A stretch of 64,000 nt of DNA from Verrucomicrobiaceae bacterium. GTDB lineage: Bacteria > Verrucomicrobiota > Verrucomicrobiia > Verrucomicrobiales > Verrucomicrobiaceae. Positions 11,001-22,800 of this stretch are shown piece by piece (the stretch's first letter is position 1; each line of letters begins with the position of its first letter). The stretch lies in contig JAEUHN010000005.1 in the NCBI GenBank assembly GCA_016795365.1, positions 1 through 64,000 on the forward strand, given 5' to 3'. Made by a program: the position numbers and the translations under genes. The notes beneath the pieces were generated by a model that saw only the letters and a program-made list of their open reading frames with translations, was not told the DNA's origin and did not search any database.

Positions 11001-12718
11001 TTGGCCGTGCCGGCAAAGGTCGTCACGACCCCGGTGCTGGTCACTTTGCGGATCGTGGCGTTGCCGCGGTCAGCGATGTAAAGATTGCCAGCGCTGTCGA
11101 TGCCAATACCCGACGGTGTGTTGAATCGAGCCAGGGTCCCTACGGTGCTGTCGTTCGATCCTGTGATAGCAGCACCGCCAGCTAGAGTCGTGACCACGCC
11201 CGCTGGTGTGATCTTGCGAATCATGTGGTTCTTGCTGTCCGTGACAAAGAGATTGCCCGCTGTGTCCATGATCAGATCACGAGGTTCGTTGAACCGTGCA
11301 GCAGTCCCTGTTCCATTGGTGGTTGCCTTGAGCCCTGCCGTTCCTGCGAATGTCGTGACCACACCGTCGGGTGTGATCTTGCGGATTGTGTGGTTGCCCG
11401 TGTCAGCCACGAAGATGTTGCCGAGGGGATCACTGCAAGCCCCAGAGGGACTGCGGAAAAGCGAGTTGATTCCATCGGAGCTACCAGCCGCTCCTGCGGT
11501 TCCCGCAAAGGTGGTGACCGTGCCATCAGCAGTCACTTTTCGAATGGTGTGGTTTGCCGTGTCAGCGATGAAGACGTTGCCCGAGGGGTCAACCGCCATG
11601 CCTTCCGGGCTGTTGAACGAAGCCGCTGTGCCGATGTCATTGGTTGCTCCAGAAGGAAATCGACCTGCGATGAAGCTTGCCACGCCCGCAGTTGTCACTT
11701 TGCGGATCGCATGAAGTCCCGTGTCTGTGACGAAGAGATTGCCTGCTGTATCGGCACAGATGGAGCGAGGTGCTGCCAACTCCACTGGCAGGGTCGTTAC
11801 AGCGCCCGTGTTGCTTACCTTTCGAATGCGATTGTTGCCCGATTCGGTGACGTAGAAAAAGCCATCGCTTGCGCGGCAGATGCCCGTGGGGTGATTGAGT
11901 CTGGCGGTTCCAGCAATTCCATCCACAAATCCTGCTTGTGAGGTAAACCCTACACGGGTTGTCACCGTGCCACTGGTCGTCACCTGACGAATGGCATTAT
12001 TGCCGTAGTCTGTGACCCACAGGTTCCCAAACTGATCGATTGTCAGGCTGGTGGGTGATGAAAACTGAGCGTTGCTCTCCTCACCATCCAAATTGCCCAC
12101 AGAACCGGCCGAACCCGCCGTGGTCACGACAAATCCGCTCGTCAGATTGATAGCCCGTATGATGTGGTTGCCCGTGTCAGCGACGTAAAGTTCGTTTCGG
12201 GCGGTGCTAAGCGCGAGGCCCTGAACGTTCGAATACTTCACGTTCACAGCCGCGCCGGAAGTGAAACCTCTTACTCCGACCTGGCCCGAAAACGTGGTGA
12301 CTTCAGCTGCGGGAGTGATCTTGCGAATCACGAAGTTGCCCGAGTCCGCGACGTAAAGATTGCCGCTCGCGTCCCGTGCTATGCCCACCGGGTAGTTGAA
12401 CTGGGCTGCCAGGCCCGTGCCGTCAGCGGATCCTGAGGTGCCCGCAGTGCCTGCGAAGGTGGTCGTTTCTCCGGTGGTGATCACCACTTTGCGGATGCAG
12501 TGGTTGTAGGTGTCCGAGACATAAAGATTCCCTGAGCCATCAGTGACGCAGCCCCCAGGAAAGTAAAACTGAGCACTGGTCCCAGTGCCGTCGGCAGTGC
12601 CATGCCCCGGTGCGCCAGCAATCGTAGAAAACGTGAACGCCTGGCCTAGAACTGATGGCGCTGAGGTCAGAGTCAGGCTAAGCGCGAGTAGAGTGAGGGC
12701 GTGCTGGATCGTTTTCAT
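8096..12718 (-). CDS. Giant secreted NHL-repeat and Ig-domain protein
   Basis: 1540 residues with a signal peptide (cleavage probably near VLGQA). Residues about 25-680 contain 12 NHL-type repeats, each with a core like NLYVADTGNHTIRKVT followed by TTFAGTAG and an ARFxxP turn; twelve would make two six-bladed propellers. Four Ig-like domains follow (about 690-1050, with repeated YQWKKNG-type cores), then a putative-Ig domain (SGYPSGLTYNATTGVLSGRP), then a module of about 410 residues shared with the two upstream neighbours. It is last in a three-gene minus-strand cluster, 44 bases after its neighbour. ATG 12718 immediately precedes the signal sequence. Likely a surface or matrix binding protein; ligand unknown. 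Confidence 0.88.
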   Translation of the reverse strand: MKTIQHALTLLALSLTLTSAPSVLGQAFTFSTIAGAPGHGTADGTGTSAQFYFPGGCVTDGSGNLYVSDTYNHCIRKVVITTGETTTFAGTAGTSGSADGTGLAAQFNYPVGIARDASGNLYVADSGNFVIRKITPAAEVTTFSGQVGVRGFTSGAAVNVKYSNVQGLALSTARNELYVADTGNHIIRAINLTSGFVVTTAGSAGSVGNLDGEESNAQFSSPTSLTIDQFGNLWVTDYGNNAIRQVTTSGTVTTRVGFTSQAGFVDGIAGTARLNHPTGICRASDGFFYVTESGNNRIRKVSNTGAVTTLPVELAAPRSICADTAGNLFVTDTGLHAIRKVTTAGVASFIAGRFPSGATNDIGTAASFNSPEGMAVDPSGNVFIADTANHTIRKVTADGTVTTFAGTAGAAGSSDGINSLFRSPSGACSDPLGNIFVADTGNHTIRKITPDGVVTTFAGTAGLKATTNGTGTAARFNEPRDLIMDTAGNLFVTDSKNHMIRKITPAGVVTTLAGGAAITGSNDSTVGTLARFNTPSGIGIDSAGNLYIADRGNATIRKVTSTGVVTTFAGTANNRNSTDGTGNAARFYDPVGIAVDTDSNVFVSDLYYNNLRKITTGRVVTTVAGQPWLTDQASTLSFFPYGGDVNGSDSVATFYHPTDIAFSGADLFVLDRGNHLLRKGTAAVDPLAPVITAQPASQTVVEGTAASFTVVTSAMAPTFQWKKNGNNISGATSATYNIATTASADEANYSVVVTEGGKSTTSLAAILRLYKVPVIVTQPLAVTVNQGQTATLSVKATGLFLSYDWKKGGVSLGAPNLPTLTIANAQATDDANYSVDVTNTAGTTPSNSIHLTVRVPPGIPVGGHPAHQIVALNTASVTFTVAHTGTNLAYQWYKGTAPISGTTNPTALTDTLTITNIKSTDATYYRCVIRSLVGLPSVTSNSANLVVVDQTTVTTQDVVAGLNAALTARAYGTITGYQWKYNGTPISAPGAPVHYSGYTGKTLSIIKAVDPSTSATHDEGAYTCVISSTAGNLETSAINLRVLIKPVVDPIVLPASTIMVSEFFTWQATAVNDPAKFIISGYPSGLTYNATTGVLSGRPLVKGAFTVKVFASNAAGTSVLPQSASLTVSELTPAAVGTYQGPITRSNNVLLGDDLGGRITLTVPTTGVCTGGIYLGKSYYPFTGPLNTTASGGPQTSTIYIDNKAPISDYRIIFTITPGTRSLSGTVEDGTYLTGTFTPGGSTSLQAWLPVVDTVKRTALGGNYTMAMTHAVAGDDKPQGYSYGAFKVGPTGLASGSLKMADASVITFANIPVGDAGSFQIFTLLYGNTGSVHGSINIDTTDNNKLNASALGWTKKFQTAANRYFKSGFGPLDLTTFGRRYTIPTTGTLAMGLTAGPGNAKLVFTDDPAPSLASRLDISALEIKAGSPSPVVLPTTVTATATNGSHAKMTLSVVPGSGTTFTAGSTGLVSGLTTLVDQNPMVVATSLVPRSNYFYGMIVDDGSGPPHKAYGFVLIQELPSASFTALTSPYHSAKVVLSAP

Positions 12719-12762
12719 AGCGGGCAGGGTGGCGGTGGATGGGCAACTGCAGTCATTCAACT

Positions 12763-15700
12763 TCAAGGAAACGGCAAGAGCGATACTTTTCCTGAGAGAA
12801 TCGAGGTCGTGTTTTTGGTCGTTGGCGGTGAGTCGTTGAGACTGGGAAGTTTGGCGAGCTGGAAGTGACCATAGCCCCGTAGAGTGCCATCAGTGTCGCG
12901 TGCGATGATTCCATACCAAAGGACATCCCGTTGAAGGGCGAGGCTCGTAGTCGGATCTGTGTCCATCAGTTTGAATCCGCCACTGAGCAAGCCATTCGAC
13001 GGCGTGACATTGATTGTAACGAAACCAGGGTTGCTGGCTGGCGTCTGAGCATCACGAACGGCGGTGGCCGAGTAGCGCAGCCGGATGTTGAGGCGCGTGA
13101 CTGGATCGGGCACCCCACCTTCCGAAAAGGTCAAGGCGGCGTTTGGAACGTCATCTGCACTCGGACTGAGTCCCATCACGATGGCCGAAGGTGCGGTGTA
13201 TCGTGCCCCCGACACTGCCAGGCTGATCGGACCGAAGGTGTTCCGATATGTCCGCACGGTTGATGGCTGATTGTCTTTGAACCAGGTGAGGCTGCTGGTG
13301 GTGACCAGTGCCGGATTCCCTGGCGTCACTTTCAGCGAGCCCAGCAAGGAGCCCGTGTTGCCGTAGAGAGGCGCATACACCACGAGATCACCATTGCTAC
13401 GAAGGGGGCTTGAGAGGAGAAACTGAGTCCCGTCCGCCAGTCGGATCAAGCCTGATGCCAAGCCCGTGCTGCCGATGGTGAAATAGGTGTAGCCAGCTCC
13501 TTGTGGAATCTCCTCCTTTCCAACATCGCCAGGAGTAGCGAGCTGGATCGATGCCGTGTGGTAACCTGTGTAACTGCTGAATGGAGCGACGAGGGAATTG
13601 CGGGCTGTGAATGTGGTGGAGAAAGCTCCTGAACTTAGGGTGCCTGTGACGAGCTGATTCGAGGGGTCAAAGTGCATCTCCATCAGCAAGGGCGATGCGG
13701 GCGGCCTTGCGATGGTGGATCGAGCTTCAGGTTGTGTAATCGGTGAGGTCTCCAGGGTGCTTGTCAGGGCATGACTGCTACTGCCGATGATCACACTTCC
13801 GGTCACCTTCCCAGTGCTTGCCACCATTAGACTAACTCGACCTCCCAGGTGTGAGGTCGCATTCAAGCCAGTGGCCCGATCAATGATCCCCACGTAATTG
13901 CCCTCGGTGCCGAATGGAAGACCCTGCACTGTCAAAGGGACCTTCACGGAGGGTCCAACGCCGGCCGCGTTGCTGGCGCTGATCGTCACTTGAAAAGGCT
14001 GGCTGCCGCTCTTGCTCAGAGGACGGCCGAAGATCAAGCCCGTAATCGGATCGTAGGTCAGCCCCGAAGGCAGCCCGGAGATGTAGAATCGCGTGGGAGC
14101 ATTGCCTGCATAAACAGGCACTTCCATCAGTTGGCTCACCGTGACCACATCGAATGCGGGCGGCACGATGAATGGCTTGGTTGTGACGCTGACCATGTTG
14201 GTTCCCGCCAGGAGACTGCCGCTGGGGTTGCTGACCACACAGCGATACTTGCCAGCATCCTTGCCGGTGACGCCTGTGATGGTGAGCCGGTTAGTAGTTA
14301 CGCCTGTGATGCGCGTGTCTGCCACCACATCTACCTCATTGCGCTGCCATTGGAATGACAAGCCGTTGCCTGACGCAGAGACTGTGAGCACGGCTGTGGC
14401 ACCCGCAATGTAGGACAAACTCTTGCTGTTGCCATCGACGACACCAAGCTCGGCGATAGCGCTCTTGAGCGTGGCGGACGGATTCTGCGCCTGCAAGCGA
14501 TAGGCTCCCGCATGAGATAGTGCAGCAGAGCCAATCGAAAAGGTGTCCTGGGTCGCCTTGCTGATGGCCTTCTCGTTGAGGAGCCACTGAAGGTTCAATG
14601 GAGATCCACCGGTTACCGGCGTCGAGAATGAAACTGCAGTTCCTACGAGAACGAGGTCGCCAACAGGTGGCGGACCGAAGATGGGCACGGTATCGTCATC
14701 AAGAATGGTGACCGTCACTTGACCCGCGATTGCGGTCGCCCCAAGAGGCGTTCCCAAGGCGAGGACCACGGTTCTGTCCGGTTGATCGATGAGGTTCGCC
14801 AAGGCGGTGATCGCGAGGCTGCCGGATTGCTGTCCAGCAGCGATCGTCACCGTGAGCGGGAATACGTTAGCGTCAGTGCCAATCAGAGCTGAACCGGAGA
14901 GTTGAATGGGCACGATCACGGTTCCAGTTGTCGGCACCGAGAGGCTCAGGCTGACCATGTAGGTTCCGCCTTCTTCGGTGATGGCACCATCATTGGTCAC
15001 AAACTGGACGGATGGCATGGAGGCGGAGTCGTTGGTCAAGATCAGGCCTGCCTCACCGAATGCGATCGTCTGGGTGCTCGAACTCACGGTGCCTCTGAGG
15101 TTGCCACCAACACCCGCCAAACGAACGATCCACGTGATGCCATCCAGGCTGTTCACTACCACACTATTGGGATGCGAGAAACTTCCGCCGTGGCCTGTCA
15201 TCACAAACTCCGAGCCGGTCCAGTGCAGGCCATGCATTCCCGAGGACTGCTGCCCCGAAAAGGGCGAAGTGCGTGTGGTCCAGCTCGCCAATGAGGTGGT
15301 GGAGGCAATGATTCGTCCTCCTTGGCCAGAGGCAACCGCCAAGGTGCCATTTGTTGAGACAGAGGTGAGGTCGTCAGTGATGCCTGTGCTGCGGGCTGTC
15401 CAGGTGCTGCCCGCGAACGTGTAAGCGACGCCCCCATCCCCAACGGCGATCACCTGAGAACCCAATGCCGCGATCGAACGCAGGTTCGGAGATCCAGCGA
15501 TGGTTGTGCCTGACCATGAAAGACCATCGACCGAACTGGTCACTGCGCCGCGCAACCCCACCGCGATGATCTGTGAGCCGGTCCAGGCAACTCCCTGTAG
15601 CGAACGCGATGTGCCTGATGGGTGTGATGCCCACGATATCCCATCAGAGCTGGTGAGCACGGTTCCGGCATCTCCCACGGCAATCACACGGCTTCCCGTC

Positions 15701-16800
15701 CATGCCACGCCATTGAGATGGGCGACTGTGCCACTGGTTTGTGAACTCCACGCGACGCCATCTGCGGACGTTCGAATAGTGCCCGAACTGCCGACGGCAA
15801 CAAACTGAGTGCCAGTCCACACCGAGTCGTGCAGCCACTCGCGAGAGCCAGCCGCTCGTTCAATCCAAGGACCGGCGGCGACGGGGGCGGAGGCGATCGT
15901 GCCACGGTCACCAACAACAACGACCTGTCCGCTGGCCGCGATCGCGCCGTAGCAAGTCACTGCTGGCGTAAGGGGCTGAGCGGTCCATGTTTGCCCGTCC
16001 GTGGAGGTTAGGGCGAGTCCATCCTCGCCAAGCGCGAAGAACTGACCTCCGTCCCACGTGATATGATTCAACCGATGGGTTGTGGGCGCCGCAATCAGTG
16101 ACCACACGGTGCCATTTGATGACGTCACGACGGTGCCCGCATCGCCCACAGCCACCCAGGTGCTTCCGTCGCTTGCGACTGACCGGAGCGTGCGCGTTGT
16201 TCCTGAAGAATGGGTGGTCCACGACAGGCCGGTTGAGGACGTAGCAATTGCCCCTTTGCTTCCTACCGCAACCAACAAGCCCCCTGACGAAGAGACACAA
16301 CGCCAGTCGGTGCTCACCGCAGTGAAAATCGGGGACCAGTGAATGGCGTCCGTGGAGGTAACGATGACGCCTTCATCTCCCGCCGCTACCAGCTGGCTCC
16401 CCGTCCACGTGACAGAGAGAAGGTTGGTCGCGATGGGGGACTCATGTTTGATCCAGTTCACACCGTCGGATGAGGTGACGATTCCGCCATTCTCACCCAC
16501 GGCCGTAAGGATCGTGCCGGTCCACGCGAGGGCATACAGAGAGTCCGACGCAGGGCTGACACGGCGCGTCCAGGCTATGGCATCCGCTGAAGTGCAGATC
16601 GAACCCTCCTTTCCCACGGCAATCCATTGGCTGCCATCGTGCGCTACAGCAGTCAGGTTATGACCCAACGTCGGCAATGGTGAGCGCAGCTGCCAGTCGT
16701 CACCCACTGCAAGAGCTGACAGCTGCATCCCGCCACAGATCGCCGCCACCCACATCCATGCAGGCCTTAAGGGCGAGGAAGATGTGGTGAAGCCGGTCAT
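12763..16800 (-). CDS. Giant secreted BNR/Ycf48-like propeller, Calx-beta and Ig protein
   Basis: 1345 residues with an N-terminal signal region ending near ALAVGDD. Residues about 35-590 hold 14 repeats of about 40 residues with the core VAVGxxGTIxTSxDGxxW, as in BNR/Ycf48-like propellers; 14 would make two seven-bladed propellers. A Calx-beta domain follows (about 597-703, ending VTILDDD), then two Ig-like domains, a putative-Ig domain (SGLPSGLTYDPITGLIFGRP) and the C-terminal module shared with both neighbours. ATG 16800 is chosen over a TTG at 16806. It starts 15 bases after the 2119-residue gene, so the two are almost certainly co-transcribed. No enzymatic motif is visible. Confidence 0.87.
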   Translation of the reverse strand: MTGFTTSSSPLRPAWMWVAAICGGMQLSALAVGDDWQLRSPLPTLGHNLTAVAHDGSQWIAVGKEGSICTSADAIAWTRRVSPASDSLYALAWTGTILTAVGENGGIVTSSDGVNWIKHESPIATNLLSVTWTGSQLVAAGDEGVIVTSTDAIHWSPIFTAVSTDWRCVSSSGGLLVAVGSKGAIATSSTGLSWTTHSSGTTRTLRSVASDGSTWVAVGDAGTVVTSSNGTVWSLIAAPTTHRLNHITWDGGQFFALGEDGLALTSTDGQTWTAQPLTPAVTCYGAIAASGQVVVVGDRGTIASAPVAAGPWIERAAGSREWLHDSVWTGTQFVAVGSSGTIRTSADGVAWSSQTSGTVAHLNGVAWTGSRVIAVGDAGTVLTSSDGISWASHPSGTSRSLQGVAWTGSQIIAVGLRGAVTSSVDGLSWSGTTIAGSPNLRSIAALGSQVIAVGDGGVAYTFAGSTWTARSTGITDDLTSVSTNGTLAVASGQGGRIIASTTSLASWTTRTSPFSGQQSSGMHGLHWTGSEFVMTGHGGSFSHPNSVVVNSLDGITWIVRLAGVGGNLRGTVSSSTQTIAFGEAGLILTNDSASMPSVQFVTNDGAITEEGGTYMVSLSLSVPTTGTVIVPIQLSGSALIGTDANVFPLTVTIAAGQQSGSLAITALANLIDQPDRTVVLALGTPLGATAIAGQVTVTILDDDTVPIFGPPPVGDLVLVGTAVSFSTPVTGGSPLNLQWLLNEKAISKATQDTFSIGSAALSHAGAYRLQAQNPSATLKSAIAELGVVDGNSKSLSYIAGATAVLTVSASGNGLSFQWQRNEVDVVADTRITGVTTNRLTITGVTGKDAGKYRCVVSNPSGSLLAGTNMVSVTTKPFIVPPAFDVVTVSQLMEVPVYAGNAPTRFYISGLPSGLTYDPITGLIFGRPLSKSGSQPFQVTISASNAAGVGPSVKVPLTVQGLPFGTEGNYVGIIDRATGLNATSHLGGRVSLMVASTGKVTGSVIIGSSSHALTSTLETSPITQPEARSTIARPPASPLLMEMHFDPSNQLVTGTLSSGAFSTTFTARNSLVAPFSSYTGYHTASIQLATPGDVGKEEIPQGAGYTYFTIGSTGLASGLIRLADGTQFLLSSPLRSNGDLVVYAPLYGNTGSLLGSLKVTPGNPALVTTSSLTWFKDNQPSTVRTYRNTFGPISLAVSGARYTAPSAIVMGLSPSADDVPNAALTFSEGGVPDPVTRLNIRLRYSATAVRDAQTPASNPGFVTINVTPSNGLLSGGFKLMDTDPTTSLALQRDVLWYGIIARDTDGTLRGYGHFQLAKLPSLNDSPPTTKNTTSILSGKVSLLPFP

Positions 16801-16814
16801 GAACAATCATACGA

Positions 16815-19800
16815 TCACGGCTTGGCCCCGATGGTCACCAAGCCAGAGAGAATGTCTGTCTTGGACTCAATGTGAGTGCTGTCTGGCAGCTTCGGCAGAT
16901 TGAAGTAGCCAAAGCTGATGCCCTTTCCTGCAAGGGTTGGGTGTGGAACGATGATGCTGTAGTAGGCGTTCTTGCGCGTCACATTCTTGCCGACAAGTGC
17001 CGAGGTGGGGTCGTCATCGACCAACGTGAAGAACCCGGTGAATTGACCAGTGGTCTTGTTGAGGCTGACAGTTACAAGGTTCGGGTTTGGCGTTGGCACA
17101 GCCGCCACATTCGTGGTGGGAATCAGGAAGAGCTGGTTCAAGGGTGCCAGAAGACCGCCGCTGCTGAAATTGGCCTGTGTGTTGGTAAGAGGTGTTCCAG
17201 TGGCGGCTGGAAGTCCCATGACGATATCGGTTCCCGTGGGTGGCGTATAAAGGGAACCCGTTAGATCGGTGGCGTAGTTCTCCAATGCAATGGGCTGGGT
17301 AAAGCCTGCCTTGTAGCTTCTGCTGGTGGGCTGGGGCTTGCGACTCCATGTGAAACCGAAACCCGGACTCGGATTTGAATCGACCGTCACTGTGTGTCTC
17401 GCATCCGCTGCGATCACTAGACGTCCCAAAACAGAACCATTGTTGGTGTAGAGTGACTGGAAGACGATGACTTTGCCGGTGGGGCTCAAGAAGCTGGACG
17501 TCGAGAACGCTGTATCGTCAGCCATGCGTCCCGCTACGGTGGTGGTTCCCGCTGCAGCGACGTTCACAGAGCCGAAGCTTGCCCCCTGCGGAACGACGGC
17601 AGCATCTGATGACGCAATGGGAGGCTTCACAGCGAAATTGTGAAGTCCAAATCTTCCATCCACAGAGGTCGAGTAGCCCGTCGCAGTGAATTTGTTTCGC
17701 CAGCCTTCGATGGAGGCTGTGCTTGTGGGTGTGGTGCTTCCCGATGCCAACTCTCCCACGGTTCCGCTGACTGATTGCTCGGTCACCTTTGCCGCATCAA
17801 TCGTAACGACGACATCGACCTTGAGACTGGGTTTGCTACCTCTTGCGATGGTGGCGCTGCCCTTGAGAACGTTCTGCAACTCACCAGAGACGGTTCCGCT
17901 GGAGGTTCCGCTTCCAATAACCAGTTGCGGCTCCAAGTAGAACGGCGGCAAGACATAAGCCGTGCCCCCACAGATCAGTTTGCCCGTGGTGTAGCCGACG
18001 CTCGTGGCAGTAATGTCAAGCCGGCCACCCAATCCATCATTGACACCTGTCGAACTAGCCGTCGGAGTGCTGTGCCGTGTCACGGTGGCTGTGTAGGTGG
18101 ACGAAAGCAGATTGTTGAAGGCCAGCGGATGCGGCTTGATTCGAATGGTCACGGTGACTTCACTGCTCGATGTGAATGGGTTGGAGGCCTTGATCTTGAC
18201 GGACCAGACACCCGACTGTGTCGGGCGGCCCGAGATCGCTCCGGTGAGCTTGTTGTAGGTGAGCCCGGGTGGAAGATTGGTGATGGTCCAGAGGGTGGGA
18301 ATCCGCCCTGGATCAACGCTGTTGTAACTGATCAGTGAGGTGCTGTAAGGAGCATTCACTGAACCCCATTCAAGATTGCCTGGGGTGGTCGAGCCTGCCT
18401 GTGGTGCCACAATCACGACCGGAGTATCATAAATGATGACGCTAAAGGATGATGTTTCGCTGTCCTCAGGACTGCTTCCAGGGATGGACGCTACGCATTG
18501 ATAGGTGCCCGTGAGATCGAAGAAAGCGTCCGTGATGGTGAGTGTCTTGAGGTGGTCGCCACCTTTGAAAATGAATCCACCAGCCGCTGACCCGTTCCGA
18601 TACCAGGAGTAATTGATGGTTTGTCCGGGCGCGACGGTGATCTTCGGGGTGAGCACCAGCGACTTGTTCGGCACGACATAATACACCGGTGCAGGAGCGA
18701 CGATCTCAATCACCGAGATCTTTGCGGTGGCGGTCGTGCTGACACCTTGAGAAGTAGCCTTCAGCATGTAGGCCGCTGCATCTGTGGTCTTGGCATTGGT
18801 GATGGTCAGTGATGGACTGGTCTTGCCAGTCAGCACGACCCCATTCTTATACCACTGATAAGTGATGAAGGGAGCACCACTTACCTGGGCCGAGATGGTG
18901 ACCGTCTCGCCGAGCCTGATCAGCTGATCCTTCAAGGTGGCCGCGAATACCGGTGCCGCCGATTCACGCATGGCCAGACGGATTCCGACCTTGCTGCTGA
19001 TGGCCGTTTTGGCCAGAGTTTCATGCGCATTGTTCTGAAGAGCCGCAGCGGCATCCGAGAAGCCGCCGCCACGCACGTAGCTGTTGCCTGAGATCGATGC
19101 ATTGTCCTCCATGATCCATTCTGCCACGTTGCCTCCGAGGTCGTGCAGACCGAGCTTGCTAGCTGCGTAACTGCCCACGGCTCTTGGCTTGGCTGCCAGA
19201 GTTGTGTCATTATAGCGCGCCAGTGCAGTGCTCACAGTTGCGCCTGTTGGATAGGCGAACCCGGGATTCAAGCCCCCACGAGCAGCCCACTCCCACCCGA
19301 CGTAAGTGGGAATGTGGAATCCTAGGTGGCTGGTGTTGGATGAGAAGGTGAACCCCGAGGTGTTGATTTGGGTGTATCCGAACTTGTGGTTCAGCACTGC
19401 GGTGGCGAGGTAGGCTCCATACCAGTTGACGCAACGCACAGGGAACTTGGCCACAGCCCGAGTGGTGTGGAATGTCTTGCTTTTACTTTCGTAATCGATC
19501 TCGCAGGAGGGGTTGTTGCTGTCAGTGGAAGGGGTGGCCGCCATGTAACAGATGATCTGGCCGCTGGTCTTCGGATAGCGGACGGCGGAACGCGTGCCAT
19601 CGACGACGACCTCTGCGACATTCATGACCCGCACCGCGTAGTCGAGCACGGCTGCGAACTGATCATTGGTCATTTCATACTTGGCCAGCCATGTATCGGG
19701 GATGGAGACGAGGGCTCCGCCCGCGATGTTGTTGCTGAAAGACGCGGTCGCAAGGCCGGTGATTCGTTTCAGAGCGATGCCTTCCATGGCGGCATTGCCC

Positions 19801-22800
19801 TCGCGAGCTGCAACGAAGCGCGCAGCACTCGGATTGCTGGTTGCAAGGCTGGGATTGGTGCCCAATCCAACCTCGGCTCCGTCCGAGTATCCATCGTTGT
19901 CAGAGTCTGCGTTGCTGATCGAAGTAGCTGGAACCCGTGCCAGCTCCTCGTCGTCCATCAGGCCATCACCGTCGGTGTCCACTCTGGTGACCGTCAGATT
20001 GAAGGCCTGGCTGGTTGAGTTGCCGTAAGTATTGCTCACGTAAACGGTGTAAGCGTCTGCGTCTGAAAGCTCCAGCGATGTAATCGTGAGCGTGGCTGTG
20101 GTCGCTCCAGCGATGCGAGTGCCGTTGGCAAGGTTCACACCATTCTTCTTCCACTGGTAGCTGATCGTTGGTGCGCCCGAGGTGGTGACCGTGAACGAAA
20201 CTGATGTATGGAAGTTCCGCGAAATGAACTGAGGGACTGTGGGTGCGGTGATGACCGCAGGTGCGTTCACAGTGACAACCGCAGCATTGCTAGTGACGCT
20301 TCCCTGGCCATTGCTGACCACGACCGTGTAGGTTGCCGAGTCGGCAGTGGTGACGGAATCAAGGTTGAGCGTGGCTGTGGTTTTGCCAGACATGGGCTGC
20401 CCGTTCTTGAGCCACTGATAATTCAGCGCTGAACCGGATGCGATGACCGTGAGCTCGACGTTGGCTCCGGGATTAACAGTGGTGGAAGCCGTCGGTTGTG
20501 TGTTGATCGATGGTGCGGTGTAGCCGTCCACGATATTGATGTCCATGGTCTGGCTGGTGGGATTGCCGTCCACGTCGGTGGCGGTGATGGTGAGCGACGT
20601 GGTTCCCACGGACACGCCCGTGATGGTCAGGCTATCAGCCGTGATTGCGGCCGTGGCGATCCCAGAATCCGGAGCTGTCGTGATGGCGTAGGTGAGAACT
20701 GGCAGTGATGTGATTGAATCAATCGTAACCATCTTGGTGTTGTCGATCGTCGAGGGAGCCGTCGAATCATTGATCGGCCAGATCGTTCCGGCCCCAAGGT
20801 TTCCGCTGAGAGGGTTGGTCGATGTCCGAGTTGAAGCACCCGAGGGGAGGAGGTTGATATTGTAAGTGCTCTGGCCTGGAAGGGCCAGAATCGAATCGAT
20901 GGTGGGCGTGGTGCTGGGTGATAACTGGAATCCGGCCACCCTCGCGAAAGCCGTGAAGGCTCCATTTGATTCCGAATCGAGCCCGAAGTTGTCTCCCAAA
21001 TTGATGAAAAAATCGTGACTGCCGCTATTCGGGTCAGAGCCTTTGGCGAGGGAGATCATGCCGCGGCTGTTTGAAATGCCAGGTTCGTTTTGTGGCGAGG
21101 CACGGCGATTGACTTCATCGAAGTAGTCTGTTCCTCCCGAGTTGGGTTTGTAGCCTCCTCCTTGCAAGACGAAGCCCGGCGAGTTGCGGTGGAAAACAGA
21201 ACCATTGTAGTCGCCAGCGTTCACATACGCCATGAAGTTGGCGACGGTGAGGGGCGTGAGAGTGGGGTAGAGAACGATGTCGATATTGCCCTTGTTGGTT
21301 GCCATACGGACGGCTTGCTCGGTATCAGGATCAGCAAACAAGTCCGACAGTGGGATTGATGTTCCACTCGAAGGGGCCATTGTGCGTGAAGCGATCTCCT
21401 TGGGCTTGATCGGTGCCGAAGCCGGTTTGGGGATCCGGAACGTGAGGTCTTTGGTTGCCACCCAGTTATCACTGAAGGTGGCTGTCATCGGGCAGGTGAA
21501 AACGCCGCTCACGGTAGGTGTGCCTGTCACCTGGGCGGTCGTCGAGTTGAATGAGAGCCCTGCAGGCAGGCCAGTAATGCTGACTGCCGTGCGGGTGGCG
21601 TTGCCAGTGGTGGTGGTCAGCTGATAGGGGGTGATCGCCGTTCCAACAACGGCGGGATGGTAGGGTGGGCTGTTGATGGCATTCTTGAGCGTGATCGAAA
21701 CCAGATTGGACTCTGTGGTGGTGCTGATGATGTTGTTGTTTTCAGCATAGTATCCGACGACCTTGAACTCATACAAGGTGCCAGGACTGGTGAGCGTGAA
21801 GGACGCAGTGGTCGCATTCGCGGCGAGGTCGGTGACGGTGCTGAAAGAGCCTGTTCCTCCACTGCGACCGAGCACTCGATAGCCAGACTCCCGCGCCGAC
21901 TTGTCCTGCCAGGTCAGAGTTACCGTTTCTGACGCCGCAGCTGCATTAGCTGTCGATGTGACCTGGAGGTTCTCCGGCGGGTTGAACTTGGTCGCTACCG
22001 TGATCTCGTTAGCAGTTGGCGCTTTGATGTAGTTCGCGGTGCTCGGGCTGGCGAGAATGCGATTCGACGCCGGGTTGTAAACGTTGGTGACACGCCAGAT
22101 GAGCGGATAACCAGGGATCAGCAGTCCTGGCAAAGCGGTCTTGGTCAGGCTAAATGTCTGGGCGTTGGGATTTGCCACGTCACCGATTTGGAAAGCAAGT
22201 CCCGACGTTTCTTTCCACTCCAGCAGGTAGCCCTGCTCTGCGTTGGAATTGTCCAGCCAGTCGATCCGGATGGTGTCTTCATCCACGGGTGTGGCTGTGA
22301 ACCCAGTCGGTGCCTTCAGAGCCGGGATCGTGAAGGTTGCTTCGTTGGACACAGCCGACTGCCCCTGGCTGTCCGAGTAGGCGGCGACTTTCATGTTGTA
22401 GGTCACGCCCGGCTCTAGTCCGCTGGTCGCCACCGTGGATGTGCCGACAGTTGTGGTCTTGTAGAGGAAAGCAGTGTTGCTGATGGTGTAGTCGTTCAGA
22501 TTGAGCGGGAACTTTTGTGAATCGAAAGTGCTCGGATAGCTGCCGTCAGTCGATTTCTTGATCAGGAACAAGTAACCATCTTCGCGATCGGTGTTGTCGT
22601 TGAACTGAATGCGAATGTGGCCGTCATCGGGAAAGCTTGATCCATTGCGCGTAATCGTGGGGATGCTCACTTGCAGCCCCGTGGGTGCTATCAAGGAGGT
22701 GTCGATGGCGCTGGTCTTGTAGGTCAACCCCAAGGAATTCGAGGCACCGGAATACTCGTTGAAGGAACTGATGCCAGAGATGGACCCGTCGTTGTTGAAA

